Shown: positions 10,204 through 21,785 of the stretch, one piece after another | How the letters are laid out: each line of letters begins with the position of its first letter | Position numbering within the stretch: the stretch's first letter is position 1 | Source: Corythucha ciliata | Lineage: Eukaryota > Arthropoda > Insecta > Hemiptera > Tingidae | Reading direction: 5' to 3' | DNA: 64,000 nucleotides | NCBI GenBank assembly: GCA_038030265.1 | Contig: CM075941.1 | Span: 3,658,001 to 3,722,000 of the forward strand | Notes under the pieces: generated by a model | The model's input: the letters and a program-made list of their open reading frames with translations, nothing else | What the model was told of the DNA's origin: nothing | Database searches by the model: none | Program-made: the position numbers and the translations under genes

Positions 10204-11000
10204 TCATCCAGGGAGTGGTACGGCCAAATCATCGTCGTCAGTAAGTTCGTCTTCACTGACGTCTTCTTCCGAATCTTCTACATCGGCTCCTAAAGATATG
10301 ACTATTCTGTCAGTAGCGTCTTCTTGAACACCATCGTTTACCCAGAATTCTTCCTCTAGGCGTTCGGTGTGATTGATGAACCCTTTCCAGTCTGAAGGTG
10401 TTACAGAGTACTTCAACGCTTCCTTGGTTAGCTCATCCAGACGTTTCATCGACATATCTCCGGATGTGTTTCTGTCTCGAATGTATCTCTTCATTTGAGC
10501 CCATGCCAGTTCGATAGGGTTAAATTCACACATATACGGAGGGAGTCGAACGACCTTGGGCCCCTCACCCTTCAAAATTTCGTCTATAACGAACGTTTCT
10601 TCTGCTGGCATGTTGGCCGCAATGAGATCGAACAAATCGGTTTTTCTCATCGACAAGTCACACTTTATGCGTTAATCATTTCTGGCTTCGTTGCGTATTT
10701 CGTCGGTGGCTTGTCAACTTGTACGCCATGGTACGGCGCATTGTCCATGACTTCAACGCTATTTCTTTTCAAATTGGGAATAACTCTTTCAGTGATCCAC
10801 TTTTCGAAATTAGCCCCGTTCATTTGTCCGTGGTAATCTCCTGAAACAGTTCCTGCTTTGAAAATCAAGCCCACATTCGGAACGAAACCCTCATCGGAGC
10901 CTATGTTCACGACAATCAGCCGATTTGAAGAACTTGGGTTTGATGTAACGCCACACACTCCTTCGGCTTGCCAATATTTCTTAAATGTTAAGTTGGTGTC
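10204..11000 (-). pseudogene. Tc1/mariner-type DDE transposase, C-terminal part
   Basis: In minus order: VDTNLTFKKYWQ, GFVPNVGLIFKAG, SGDYHGQMNGANFEKW, VMDNAPYH (second catalytic Asp), a frame break at ~10660-10675, then MRKTDLFDLI, LPPYMCEFNPIELAWAQMK (third catalytic Glu in NPIE) and an acidic tail to the stop. This is the DDE_3 transposase layout. The N-terminal half is at 13914-14460. The insertion at 11003-13913 splits it, and joining across the insertion gives DETWVDTNL with no loss of frame. Confidence 0.85.
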
Positions 11001-11029
11001 AACACTGGGGGAAAAAAGAGGCACTTTCT

Positions 11030-11780
11030 CGGTTAATTTTAACCGAGAAATCTCGGTAAAATGTTTGCAACCGTCACGAGTCTGTAATGTCAACCGACAA
11101 GCTTGATACGGTTGAATGCACGTCTTGACTCGGTTAACGCATGTTGTCGGTAAAATGTTTGCAACCGTCATGAGTTGGTAAAGTCTACCGACAAGCTTGA
11201 TAACGGTTAAATGAATTCGGTTAGCGCATATTGTCGGTAAAATGTTTGCAACCGAGTCTCACGGTCAAGCCACAAACACGGTTAAACACATGATCCCAGT
11301 CAGTTGAGACATATCTGTTGAATGAACCGTCACTAGACGGTTAACTCTAACCGTTACTTTACGGTAGATTCTTCCGACCCACAACTCCCTTGTCTGTTAC
11401 AGCAACTGTCTAACATCGGTGAAAGCTGACCGTATACTCGGTAATCACAGCTGTGTCAGGTGGTTAGTCCAACAGTGTGTTTACGGTAGTGGCGAACCGA
11501 ATTTTGGATATTATACGGTAGCATCAGCAGAAAAAAAAACGGTAAAATTCTACTGTCATGACGGTTGCATCAACGGTTACTCAACGGTAAAACAGGTATC
11601 TCTACTCGGTTAAGAAACACCGTCTTGAGTCTGGTGTCAACCGTGACATAACGGTATATACTACCGTCGGCATACGGTAGAATATACCGTTTCTACTGTG
11701 GTACAAACGGTAATTTGTCACCGACTTTCTCGATACGTGCTTCCACTTTTCACGGTTAGCCTTACTGATTCTTTACGGCC
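11030..11780. repeat. CGGTTAA/ACCGT subterminal motif field
   Basis: CGGTTA, CGGTAA and their complements recur every ~15-40 bases (for example TCGGTAAAATGTTTGCAACCG three times). A similar field lies at 13690-13900. Such fields near ends are typical transposase binding repeats. Confidence 0.65.
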
Positions 11781-12079
11781 AAATTTGCCGCAAAAAATGG
11801 TTGAGCCGAGCGTCAGAGGTAAACCGCAGATTAAATTTCCATTTCAAATCCTGATTTCTCTCGACGCTCGGTTCAGCCTTTCTTGTGGCCCGTTTGAGAC
11901 CCTAAAAAAAAAAATTTGAGTTACCGTGAAAGTGAGTGTTCTGAAATTCTGTTATTGGTCAAAAAAGATTAAAATTGGAAATGGGATGAACGTAAATTTT
12001 AGTTCACATGCGAAGAAGTCGTGAAAGAAGAAACACGAAATATATTCAAACATAGTATAAAACAATAAGTAGAAAATTC

Positions 12080-12300
12080 ACCACCGTCATTTCAATTCAC
12101 CGTCATTGAATTCTGCTTTACCGTCACTTCGCTCGGTTTTACCGTCATTCAACTCGACTTCACCGTCATTGAATTCTGCTTTACCGTCACTTCGCTCGGT
12201 TTTACCGTCATTCATCTCGGTAACACGACCGCTCAACTCGGCTTTACCGTCATTCAACTCGGTAACATGGTCGCTCAATTCGGTTTCACCGTCATTCAAT
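12080..12300. repeat. 21 bp minisatellite, first block
   Basis: Units close to TTTACCGTCATTCAACTCGG repeat in tandem with substitutions. The 21 bp period keeps frames open on both strands; minus reads as heptads like NDGKTEL, plus as FNSVLPS-like heptads. Confidence 0.8.
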
Positions 12301-12309
12301 CTCGTTCAA

Positions 12310-12990
12310 TGGAAGCTCAGCTTCCACTCTTGCAAAAGAGTTTTAACATCTTCATCCATTTCGGAGTCACAAGTTCTTGTTTCAACACGACTCAAATCAC
12401 TTCACGAAAAAAAAAAAAAAAACTCTTTCACTGACTACAGTGACTGAAACAACTTCAGCAGGCGAGGACTAAATAATGAGAAGTGCGAAGTTACTGGGAG
12501 CAGTGAGGAAGACAGACCTTGCGCGTTTTCTGCAAATGCCGCTAAAAACAAAGAGAAGGAGTGCTTCAACCGATAGAGCACCCTGAATCAACAGAATTTT
12601 GACGGTTAAAGGTTGCCTTACTGAACCGTCTACTTAGTTGTTGCATCTAGTTACGAGTGCGTGAAGTCGGTTAAAAACTGCTTGTCTAAGACTGCCAGAA
12701 CAGGAGAGTTTTATAGGATGATGAAATGGGGGAGGGGACCTCTTGGGTAATGTTATATCTATATGTATCTGAATGCTTTCATTAAATAAAAATAAATACT
12801 AGGCTACCGATGGGAGCATTGAGTTTGATTCGATTTACATTTTGTGTGTGTGTTCTTCATCGAAAAATATCCCGCTTTCTTTGATTGTGACCTGGGACCC
12901 AGGGCAATTTGCGAAAGTTGCAAGATCCGGAAGTTTTAGAAAATGAAAATTTCGTTTCATCGGTTTTATCGTACATTTGATATTAGTGGC
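12310..12990. other. Spacer between the two minisatellite blocks
   Basis: Contains an A-run near 12405 and unique-looking sequence with sparse CGGTTAA motifs (for example near 12600 and 12670). No coding sequence recognised. Confidence 0.4.
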
Positions 12991-12999
12991 CATGGAGCC

Positions 13000-13660
13000 G
13001 GGTTCACCGTCATTCAACTCTGCTTTACAGTTACTAAACTCGGTAACGCCGTCATTAAACTCTGTTACATCGCCATATTCAACTCGATTTCACCATCATT
13101 GAATTCTGCTTTACCGTCACTACGCTCGGTTTTACCGTCATTCATCTCGGTAACATGACCGTTCAACTCGGCTTTACCATCAATCAACTCGGTGACATGG
13201 TCGCTCAACTCGGTTTCTCCATCATTCCAACTTGATTTCACCGTCATTCAACTCGGTTTTACCGTCGTCCAACTCTATTTCACCTTCATTCAGGTCGGTA
13301 ACGCCGTCATTAAACTCTGTTACATCGCCATATTCAACTCGATTTCACCGTCATTGAATTCTGCTTTACCGTCACTTCGCTCGGTTTTACCGTCATTCAA
13401 CTCGGTTTCTCCATCATTCCAACTTGATTTCACCGTCATTCAACGCGGTTTTACCGTCATTCAACTCGGTTTTACCGTCTTCCAACTCTTTTTTACCTTC
13501 ATTCAGGTCGGTAATACGGTCGTTCAACTCGGTTTTACCGTCATTCAGCTCGATTTCACCGTCATTGAATTCTGTTTTACCGTCATTCAACTCGGTTTTA
13601 CCGTTATTAAACTCAGTTACACGGTCATTCACCTCGGTTTTACCGTTATTCACACCGGCT
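13000..13660. repeat. 21 bp minisatellite, second block
   Basis: The same ACCGTCATTCAACTCGGT unit as at 12080-12300, about 30 copies, with a duplicated sub-block (13030-13170 and 13290-13400 are closely similar). Frames stay open for 170 codons on plus (13192-13704) and 79 on minus (13414-13653). Confidence 0.8.
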
Positions 13661-13913
13661 GGGCGACAAGTTTTCAGCTCAACCGACTTTGTTTGTACGG
13701 TTAAGCACCTGAAAGTGTAGAAAAGTCTGTTAAATACACGGTAAAAGAGTCTTTTTGACGGTTGTTTGCACTCTTAACCGAACAAATAACTGTTGGAGCC
13801 GTCTTTAACAGAATGACGTTTTTTTTTCACGGTTAAGTTTAACGGTTGAAACTACTGTTTCAACCGAGAATACTGTTTCAACCGAGTTCCGGAACCGACT
13901 CTTTTTCCCAGTG

Positions 13914-14460
13914 AACCCAAGTCTCGTCTAAATAATAAATCGGTCTTCCTTCTTTGCTCAAAGATCTGATAGTTCGTAAGTATTTATGTCTCCAATTTAC
14001 AATGTCCGGCCTTTCGATCAGTATTTTCCTTTATTGTACAGTTTTTTTTCCATTTGAAGCCCATCTCGCGCAGTATTTTCCTTAACGAGTCAGGCCCAAA
14101 AGGGAAATCGATTTTACTTTTCAGGACAGGCAGTAGTTTGGAAACAGTCGGAACAATTTTTTCTTGGTCATAGAAATACAAAATTGTATTTCTAATTACC
14201 TGGCGATCAAAGGCATCGACAGAATCGGTGAAAAGAGGAGACGAATGGGGACGAATCTTCCCAGGTGTCGTCAGAGTTCCACTATCACTTGATTTCATCT
14301 CCTTTCGGATATTATGAATCGTCCTTACCGATACACCGCAATAGTGAGCAGCCCTTTCAACTGATTTGTTTAAAGGAAAGGCGGTTCCTTTTGACATTTT
14401 CTCATTGTCGCACTCTTCAATAACCTTTGCAATGGATGGTTTTACCCTTTTTTCGAGTGG
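13914..14460 (-). pseudogene. Tc1/mariner-type transposase, N-terminal part
   Basis: Helix-turn-helix region: SVERAAHYCGVSVRTIHNIR, then LREMGFKWKK typical of the second DNA-binding helix set. The frame then shifts near 14000 to HKYLRTIRSL...YYLDETWV, which carries the first catalytic Asp at the insertion junction. Upstream the frame reads back to ~14460 with another probable shift near a polyA/G run. Stops and shifts make it non-functional. Confidence 0.82.
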
Positions 14461-15429
14461 ATGCGGAAGCCATTTCGTGAAGTTGCCAGCGAAAGGAAAA
14501 TAAAATAAAGGGCGTGCTCAATCCGCTTTGGACCGACGGAAAGGTTGAATGATTTTATTTTAATAATTAAAAAAAAAACGAAATAAACTTATTGAAAAAT
14601 AGTTAGGTGTAAAAAAAAAATATTTAATAAAAAGCAGAACAGCAAGAACAAAGAAGCGCAAGAATCAAAGCTGGAAAGCTGAGCAGTTAGCGCCTATCTC
14701 AATCCAAATCCTCTGTGCTCGAACGTTCGCTTCGAAGTCACTGAACACGTTACAACCAGGGCTGCCAGATGCAGCTTTTTCAATTCTGCCACCAGATCGT
14801 GTGAATTCTGCTACTTCTACTCGAATTCTGCTACCATTGGTTATCTTAAGGCTCCTCCTCACAGCCCCGCCACAGCTCAAAAAAGACCTAGTGTTGAGCA
14901 AAAATTACTGTATTCTTATGAACTTAGGTAGTTTTAATCGGGCGCTTCAGTTGGACAATTGCGTCACGTTACAATTATGGAGGCCAAACAAAAGGGAACC
15001 TCTTTTTTAAAGAAAGTTGTTTACTTCCATGTCCCCCCCCCCCATTCTCGTTCAGTTTAGACTCAACTAAAAATCACGGTAATCACGTCAATCTTCGTAC
15101 TGTTAGTAGTTTTGGACTTTCGTTGTTGCTAGAGGGTCTGTTGTTGGGGAAATCGAAAGTGGAATCATTTTTTTCTCGTTCATTGCGTTGGGGACATATT
15201 TCAAACTCATTCTTTTGAAACTTGATTTCCCTGGTAACATCATCTTACTACATGAAAGTACAAAACAGAACGAAGGTCGACTTGAACACCCTAAATTTCC
15301 TTCTTATTTAATTTCAGTGAATAAATAACGAATAATTATGCTAAATTATCAGTTTTGTGCCCATTAACCAAGTGAACTAACACCGAGATCAGCAACAGCA
15401 TAGTAATTGAAATTAGACGGAACTTATTA

Positions 15430-17592
15430 GGCCAGTCAATAAGAACATTAAAAATAGCTAAAATCGCAATTAAATGGCTAGTTCTGATTTTTTAGTATGT
15501 TGTTAGGACCATCACCAGTAGTGTAAATTCAAGTTTTCAGCTTCGAAACACTTGTGCTACTTTTGTGGCACTCGAAAAGCCGCGAAATATTTGCACTTTT
15601 TTCGGGTTTTTCACTTTATCTCCTAAAACATGCATTTTAAGATAAATCATACGAAATACGTTAAAAATTACATAAAATTTGCTACAATTTGAGACCTAAC
15701 GTAGCTCTGTAGGTCATATAGTAACCAAGATACAGCTCCTCGAATTTGGATTTATTTGTCCAAAAAATTGAAATTTGATTTTTAGGTCAACTTTCGACCC
15801 GAATTTAGGCTAATATACTCATCCTACGGGGAAATCCGAGTCGAGAGAAGTTGTAGCAAATCTGATTATGTTCCATTTAAGCACACAACGATGTCTGCAG
15901 ACCAAATAGTTTCATCAAAATCCTTGAAAAAACAAAAAGTGAGGAAACTACATTTTTATAAGAATGAATCTGTTGAGTTTCCACCTAAGTTTGGGTGGGT
16001 CCCAGAGCACACGAGCGATACGTGTAGCATTGCTACGCTTATTTCTGCTCTATAAACTCTATGAAATGCACAGCTCCACGCTCCACTGGTTGCTATTGTT
16101 TTTTCATGGTCTTGGTTACATGATCGTGGTGTCCGGGCGAAACTTTATCGCTCGTGTGCACGGAGCATAAGGCTGAATGAAAATACCACGTGAAATTGAA
16201 AGAATTGTGCAATTTCAGCGCAAAGAAACAGCTCAAAGCCTAGAGCGACATTCGAATCTTCACGATTGAAGGAGTTTGCCGAAAACTGCATGGTACCTTC
16301 GTCACCTCTGCCACTTTTCTGGAAGAAAACATTCTTCACGGCTGAGCCCAAATCATTGAGAAGGACGAGTAGGTCTACATCCTCTCGGTTTTCTCCACAG
16401 ATTCGTGTGAGGAGCTCTTGTCAGTGGCCACCTTGATTATTTCAAAGTCTGCATCCTCGACTACCTCCTTCGTTTCAATCCCCTGGCTATTGAATGCGGA
16501 GCGCAGGAGGGCAATAAGACGACATTATTGTTGCCGTCACTGGCCAGCAACTTCTCTTGTGCCATTTTTATTATGATCGACTCCCCAAACACCACATTCC
16601 CCTCAAGTTGTTTCTTTTCCCTGTCTACGTACGCTTATAGTGAGAATAAGAAACTTACATCGGAAGAACCCTAAGCAGCCGATGATGGACCGGTAGAGCG
16701 GGAGGGAAGGGAACATGTCCCAATCCCGTTGTTATGCGGACGGCCCCTATGAGTCTTCAAGTAGTTTTATGCTCCAAGTTGGGGCCCAATTTTTCGCTCT
16801 CACGGTCACAAATACCTGGCCCTTTGTTTACTATCGCTTCTCCTTGACGTAGGTGCACACCCGAGGTTGCACGGACTTTTTTTTTTTTAGCACATTTTTC
16901 AATTTCTAGCGAGGCCAACACACCCGAGTTTAGTCCACGACAACTAGCCTTTTTTTGCAATTGGCATTTCTACCCCAAGTGGGACTGACGAAGGGGTACC
17001 ACTGACTAAATTTCGAGCTTGATGTAACTTAAGGGCCTTCAAACCATGGTGGGAGCTTAACAGATTCATTTTTAGAAAAATGCAGTTTCCACTCTTTCTG
17101 GTTTTTTATGGATTTTGATTAAGCTATTTGGTCTTCAGACATCGCTCTGTGCTTAAATGGAACATAATTAAACTTTCTACAACTTCTCTCGACTCGGCTT
17201 TTCTAGTAGGATCAGTATTTTAGCCAAAATTCGGGTCGAAAGTTGACCAAAAGTAAAAATTTAAATTTTTTTGACAAATAAATCCAAATTCGTGGAGCTG
17301 TATCTTGGTTACTATATTACCTACAGAGCTACGGTAGGTCTCAAATTGGAGCAAATTGTATGAGGTTTTTAACGTATTTCGTATATTTTACCTTAAAATG
17401 CATATTTTAAGAGATAAAGTGAAAACCCCGAAAAAATGCAAAAATTTCGCGGTTTTTCGAGTGCCACGAAAGTAGCACAAGTCTTTCGAAGCTGAAAACT
17501 TAGATTTACACTAATGGTGATGGTCCTAACAACATACAAAAAAATCAGAACTAGCCGTTTAATTGCGATTTTATTGTTCTTGTTGACTGGCC
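15430..17592 (-). mobile_element. Long-inverted-repeat element, copy B (PIN family)
   Basis: Terminal inverted repeats of ~550 bp (15430-~15985 and ~17046-17592), estimated by eye at ~85-90% identical, begin GGCCAGTCAAYAAGAAC. TA flanks both ends (15428-15429, 17593-17594). The ~1.06 kb centre holds a degraded minus-strand copy of the PIN-like core seen at 2-1803. The repeat interior also matches the sequence downstream of that gene. No DDE-type transposase is visible. Confidence 0.8.
16261..16620 (-). pseudogene. Degraded PIN-like core, homologue of the gene at 2-1803
   Basis: Across three frames the minus strand reads FGESIIIKMAQEKLLAS (16589-16540), LIALLRSAFNSQGIE, VVEDADFEIIKVATDK (EDAD at ~16458-16447) and, after a shift, REDVDLLVLLNDLGS with VKNVFFQKSGRG. 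Aligned blocks in the left-edge gene are FTEIMVPTVSQESFLAN, FIPMLMDKFN, AAEDADVLIVRTA and GEDLDLLVLLIGL with VRFLKPGKGK. Order and spacing agree. The N-terminal part and CXC tail are missing. Confidence 0.7.
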
Positions 17593-17639
17593 TATATCAC
17601 GATGGGAACGAAATGAAAAGTAAACCAAACATTTTTATT

Positions 17640-19062
17640 AACTAGTCACTTTCCGCTTCATAAAGCCGTCTTACAGAGGGAACAGAGGGCTCACGCTCAC
17701 CAGCTGGGAGATTCTTGCAATACAAAGTATCACTTTTCATTTTCCTCTTCATTTGTTGACTAGGCTTGAATTTTGCACAACATCCTGGATTCAATTTTAC
17801 GCATTCGGATGCCAATAACGCCCCTTCCAACGTGCTGGTCTTAATGGAAGACCGGATTTTTTGTTTTTGTCAGCGACACCTTGCTGAAAAGTCACTCGCA
17901 ATCAGCGTTCGAATGCGGTAAACACAATGCATTTAGGCAAAATGCTGACAAAGTGGCATACTTCGCATCACCGTCGGAATTAGTCAATTGTCCAACCTGA
18001 AACAAAATTCGAGGTATTCATAACTATCATGCTCATGCAAAGCATTTCTGATCCTCATTGAGATGTATAATTACATTATGCCAAAAAACGTCGGGTTCAG
18101 TGTGAAGCATTTCTTCTGAGAAATCTTCCAGCGGAAGTGAGCGCCACTCATCGTCCAACTTCTGAATTTCTTCTGAATCATTGGGCTTTGCCCGGGGAAA
18201 AACGTCGCACACCGGTAGAATTGAATTAAAGGACTCCCTCGTGGAACTCGTAGCGAATTTCGGTTCAAGTATTCGAATGATTTTGAAGACTTCGCTACTA
18301 AAATCGAATCTTTTGGTGATTCCTTTCACCAGCGAGATGATAAAGTTTTTCGTTCTTTCCTGGAAATTTTGAATCAAGTCAAGTCTGGATTGTATCACCG
18401 GTTTTTTCAGTTCTTCAGATACAGTTGATTCAGGGAAAGATGAAGCGTCGCGTCGTCTGGATTGATGTTGGATATATTCGTCACTTTAACGTATTCGATT
18501 TTAAGGAAGAGGCCCATGATTTCTTTTACCCCTTTTTCCAATTTGTCGTAGAGTGACGTAATAACCACGTTTGTTGATTGGAAAAGCTTATTGAGCCCTA
18601 CAACTTTCGGCAAAATCCAGTTAAGAAATACGTAGTATAACTTAATGAAAGGGTCGTTAAGCCATGTTTTGGTTTTTAAGCCATTTGGTTGGCAACCACA
18701 GTCCGATCCTCGCTTGATTGAGAAATGAAAAACAACCTCAAAGCTTCCCACTGCTTAAGAATTCGTTGGACTACCGCTAAAAAAGATAGCCATCTAGTAG
18801 CCGACAGCGACAGCATTTTTTGTGTTTCAACATCCATAAAATTCTGAAACTCAGCAAGCTGGGCCGTTCTCTTCGCACTATTGTGGACGTAAGAATGAAC
18901 GTTGCGGGCCGTATCTTCACACGAACGCGGGAGGAATTTGCACGCGTCATTTGCGGCCAAAGCCAAAGAGTGGCAGACACATTTCAGCAGTACGATTCCT
19001 GTGATAAATGAAAAAACTATTAATAAGCTGCTAGTTTTGGTGTTCACATCCAAGGACCGCAT
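17640..19062 (-). pseudogene. hAT transposase, broken
   Basis: In minus order: CVCHSLALAANDACKFLPR, SAKRTAQLAEFQNF, ATRWLSFLAVVQRIL (19062-18676); then DPFIKLYYVFLNWILPKV... (18751-18407); then the ESFNSILPVCDVFP region (18398-18033). A possible intron acceptor lies near 18000 (TTTGTTTCAG), followed by LPHSNADCE, LFSKVSLTKTKN and ALLASECVKLNPGCC (to 17642), the dimerisation region. Several shifts and an in-frame stop separate the parts. Similar to the ZMYM/ZBED-like hAT proteins of arthropods. It belongs to the enclosing hAT element. Confidence 0.82.
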
Positions 19063-19974
19063 TCAAAGACTTTTCTTGATCATCAGGGTTTTGATCTGAT
19101 TTGAGATGAAAGTCACGTACCTGGGCACAAATCCTTCGAGCTACGGAAGCATTGTTTTCACTTTTAGGAAATATATTTTTTTTCTTCTTTAAAATCGAAA
19201 TTTCCACTTGCATTTCACGTTTTATACCTTCCTGAACAATTTCGGTTTCGTGTCTGTCTGTCTGTCCGCAAATCCTTGTAACAAGCATATCTTCCATAGT
19301 TTTTATCCGAATTTGACGACATTTTCAGGGAATATACGTGTTGGCTAGCAGAGGGTCCCCTATCAATTTCATCAAAATCGTACAAGGGGGAGGGGGTGAA
19401 AATAGGGGTTGAATTCTCAAACAAATCAGCGGTGCGTCACGCCGCTTTTTTGTTTTTTAAAATGATTTGAGAAAACAGTAAAATATGTTAACAAAAAAAG
19501 CGAGGAAGCACTGTGCTATAATCATTAGCAGACGTTTTTATTTACAACTCTTTAGTACCAGATCAGGGGTACTTGTATGTATTTCCATCGTTTAATTTGG
19601 TATAACGACCGTTTCTGTCCGAGTGTCGAGATGATATTAAAAAAATAGGCAAATAAATCTGTCAAGAAACACAATTTTTATTGAAGGATTCCCTAGTTCA
19701 GTTTTTCTGACAAAAAATGTGCATGCATGCTGTGAACGTGCGAAGCGAAGGCGAAGCCCCTGCCTCACCAACGGTGCGGTTTCAAGGTAAGAGCGCTTTT
19801 CAGCGTACATATGGAGAACGAGGTTTTTACATAAAAAAAGATAGTACACGTTGGGAACGATGGATGGCAGCCAGAGTTGGGTTTCTTAGTGCGTACTGCC
19901 AAGTACTTCTGGCAGTTCTGGCTTGAAATTCCCAACTTTTTCTCTTTCTGCTACATCTTGGCGTAGCAGACAAC
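19063..19974. other. hAT 5' region, no further domain recognised
   Basis: Contains a TGTCTGTCTGTC run near 19255 and short frames only. The N-terminal zinc finger expected upstream of the transposase was not identified. Confidence 0.4.
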
Positions 19975-20055
19975 TTATCCTGCTACCTGCTACACAGGAG
20001 TAAATTCTGCTACGCGTAGCAGAATTCTGCTACGTCTGGCAGCCCTGGTTACAAC

Positions 20056-20690
20056 ACGAATGAAAAAAATGAAATGAATGAGACGATGAGTCAGAGTCAG
20101 ATGACTGCCACCGCACGCAGGCGTATGACCACACTGAAGGTCACATCCCCCCAAAACCGTCCTGCCCATCAGCATAAACACACAAAAGGGTAGTAGTTTG
20201 AGAGTATAGAGGGAATTTCTTCAACTGCATTCTTTCCATTTGAGGACAGTAAACACCACCACAATAAGCCTGTTTGAGCGCATAAAAAAAACAGAAAGTG
20301 GGACCGAAAAATATCAATACCAGACACCCTTCCTTCAACTCTGTTCGGTCGTGTTGGTTGAAGCCTATTCAATGTTCAATCAACCGTAACGATGGCCGCG
20401 AAGTTCAAACTACGCCCCTTCGACCTTTATGGTGGAATTTACAAAAACCACCAGATTTGCTAATTCAATCACTGCAAGGGGTGGATTTGGTTTGATTACT
20501 GGTCGTTTGGCAACTGACAATTATTTAGCCCCTCCCCCTCAACAGACATGAACATTCAAGCAGAAACCCCTTAACATGATTGGTTCGATCAATAAAACGT
20601 AAGATTACGCCCAGAAAAAACAAATTTGACTGGATAAATGACGGGCTTTTTCATGAATTTGTGGAAAAGCGGATTTCAACGTAATTACGC
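20056..20690. other. No gene recognised
   Basis: Short frames only, no repeats of note. Confidence 0.4.
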
Positions 20691-20739
20691 ATGTCATTGA
20701 GCGACAGGCAGATCAGTCATTCAATTTTACGTCCAAAAA

Positions 20740-21360
20740 AGGCGCATTGCAACATTGGAGCTATTCGGTGATAAAAAAAAATCAGCAAAATTACAAGTTT
20801 CGAGTCTAAATATAAGCGACATAGCACGTTTTTGGCATTTACTTTCGCGAAATGGCAAGTTCCGGGGCACTTTTTAAAATTTTTTTTAGTGTTCTTGAGG
20901 TCCAGTTTAGCAGACCCTGATAACATCCTATAAGCTTGAAGAATTGGCACGAAATAACATCATTTGTAGCTAAAAATCTGCAAAATTGTAAGTTCCGATC
21001 TCAAAAAATTGCAGGTTCTACCCCAAAATTGCAAGTTTTGGGATTTTTTTCTTGAGTAGCAGTGGATTTCGTGCTACCCGGCCAGAAAAGCGCCCAAAGT
21101 CGGTCGAATAGAAAAGAAATTTGCAATATTTTGGAGCTGAATAACCACGAAATTGAAATTTCCCTGGCTGAACATTCCCCAAAACCTCCTATAGTTTCTC
21201 GTCTTTATATTCGCGGAAGTGCACGTTTCGCACGTTTTTATCAGTACAGCGGCGGCCATGACGGGGCACCCGAAGTCTAACGACAGCCGCAAAATTGAAC
21301 ATTTGTGATCAAAATATCCGTGAAATTGGAAGTTTCCGGGCTGAATAATCGTTAAATTTC
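20740..21360. repeat. Degenerate ~30 bp array, CACGAAATTGnAAGTTTCC type
   Basis: Phrases such as GCAAAATTGTAAGTTCC, AAAAATTGCAGGTTCT, CACGAAATTGAAATTTCC and GTGAAATTGGAAGTTTCC recur at roughly 30 bp with drift, sometimes with non-repeat stretches between. Confidence 0.5.
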
Positions 21361-21548
21361 TTAATTTAAGGTGGTTACTTAAGGCGTGTATACACGCACG
21401 CCATTCTGAAGGCTCAAATTGCGAAAGCTGACGCCGTCTGGAGTCAATACGCTGATACCCAAGACAATTAGGCGGCTGAAAGATTGTAAAAAGCGCTAAT
21501 ATTCGTGACTAAACGGCGAAAAAGCTCTCGTTCTTTGTTTTTGAGATT

Positions 21549-21785
21549 AAAATAACCACATCTACGACCGCTGCAAGCAGAATCATCCACGAACTATTTT
21601 CAACTTGCGGAGTGCCCACAACCGTCGTGACAAACAACGGTCCGCAATTTGTAGCTGGTGAATTCAAAGCATTTCTGCGACAGCGGGGCGTATAATTCCA
21701 TAAGACAACGGCCAGGCAGAAAGATGCGTCCAAACTGTCAAAAGTGCTCTAAAGACTGCTGGAGACACTTTCCGCTTCTATCCTC
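21549..21785 (+). pseudogene. Gypsy-type integrase core relic
   Basis: One frame reads TTAASRIIHELFSTCGVPTT, then VVTNNGPQFVAGEFKAFLRQ; after a shift, DNGQAERCVQTVKSALKTAG. These are the D(N) and E regions of a retroviral-type integrase core. The usual VTDNGPQF aspartate is Asn, and the stretch before the NGQAER glutamate is shortened, so it is inactive. Surrounded by arrays. Confidence 0.72.

Larger units (their letters stand above)
11003..13913. mobile_element. CACTG-ended DNA transposon, non-autonomous, 2.9 kb
   Basis: Ends are CACTGGGGGAAAAAAGAG and, inverted, CACTGGGAAAAAGAGTC. AA flanks both ends (11001-11002, 13914-13915). Removing the insert and one AA restores the DETWVDTNL frame of the host transposase, which fixes the boundaries. 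CACT-type ends with a 2-4 bp duplication and dense subterminal repeats are features of the CMC (CACTA/Mirage/Chapaev) group. No transposase gene is visible, so classification is tentative. Confidence 0.75.
14757..20047 (-). mobile_element. hAT transposon with perfect 8 bp TSD
   Basis: Starts CAGGGCTGCCAGATG and ends with the inverse (CGTCTGGCAGCCCTG). Identical GTTACAAC flanks both sides (14749-14756, 20048-20055), the diagnostic 8 bp hAT duplication. Inside are a broken hAT transposase on the minus strand and a nested long-inverted-repeat element. Near the right end TAGCAGAATTCTGCTA palindromes recur, probably subterminal binding sites. Confidence 0.9.

Noticed and set aside
10145..11106. 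Plus-strand frames over the Tc1 transposase
   Set aside because: They are antisense to a clear DDE transposase on the minus strand.
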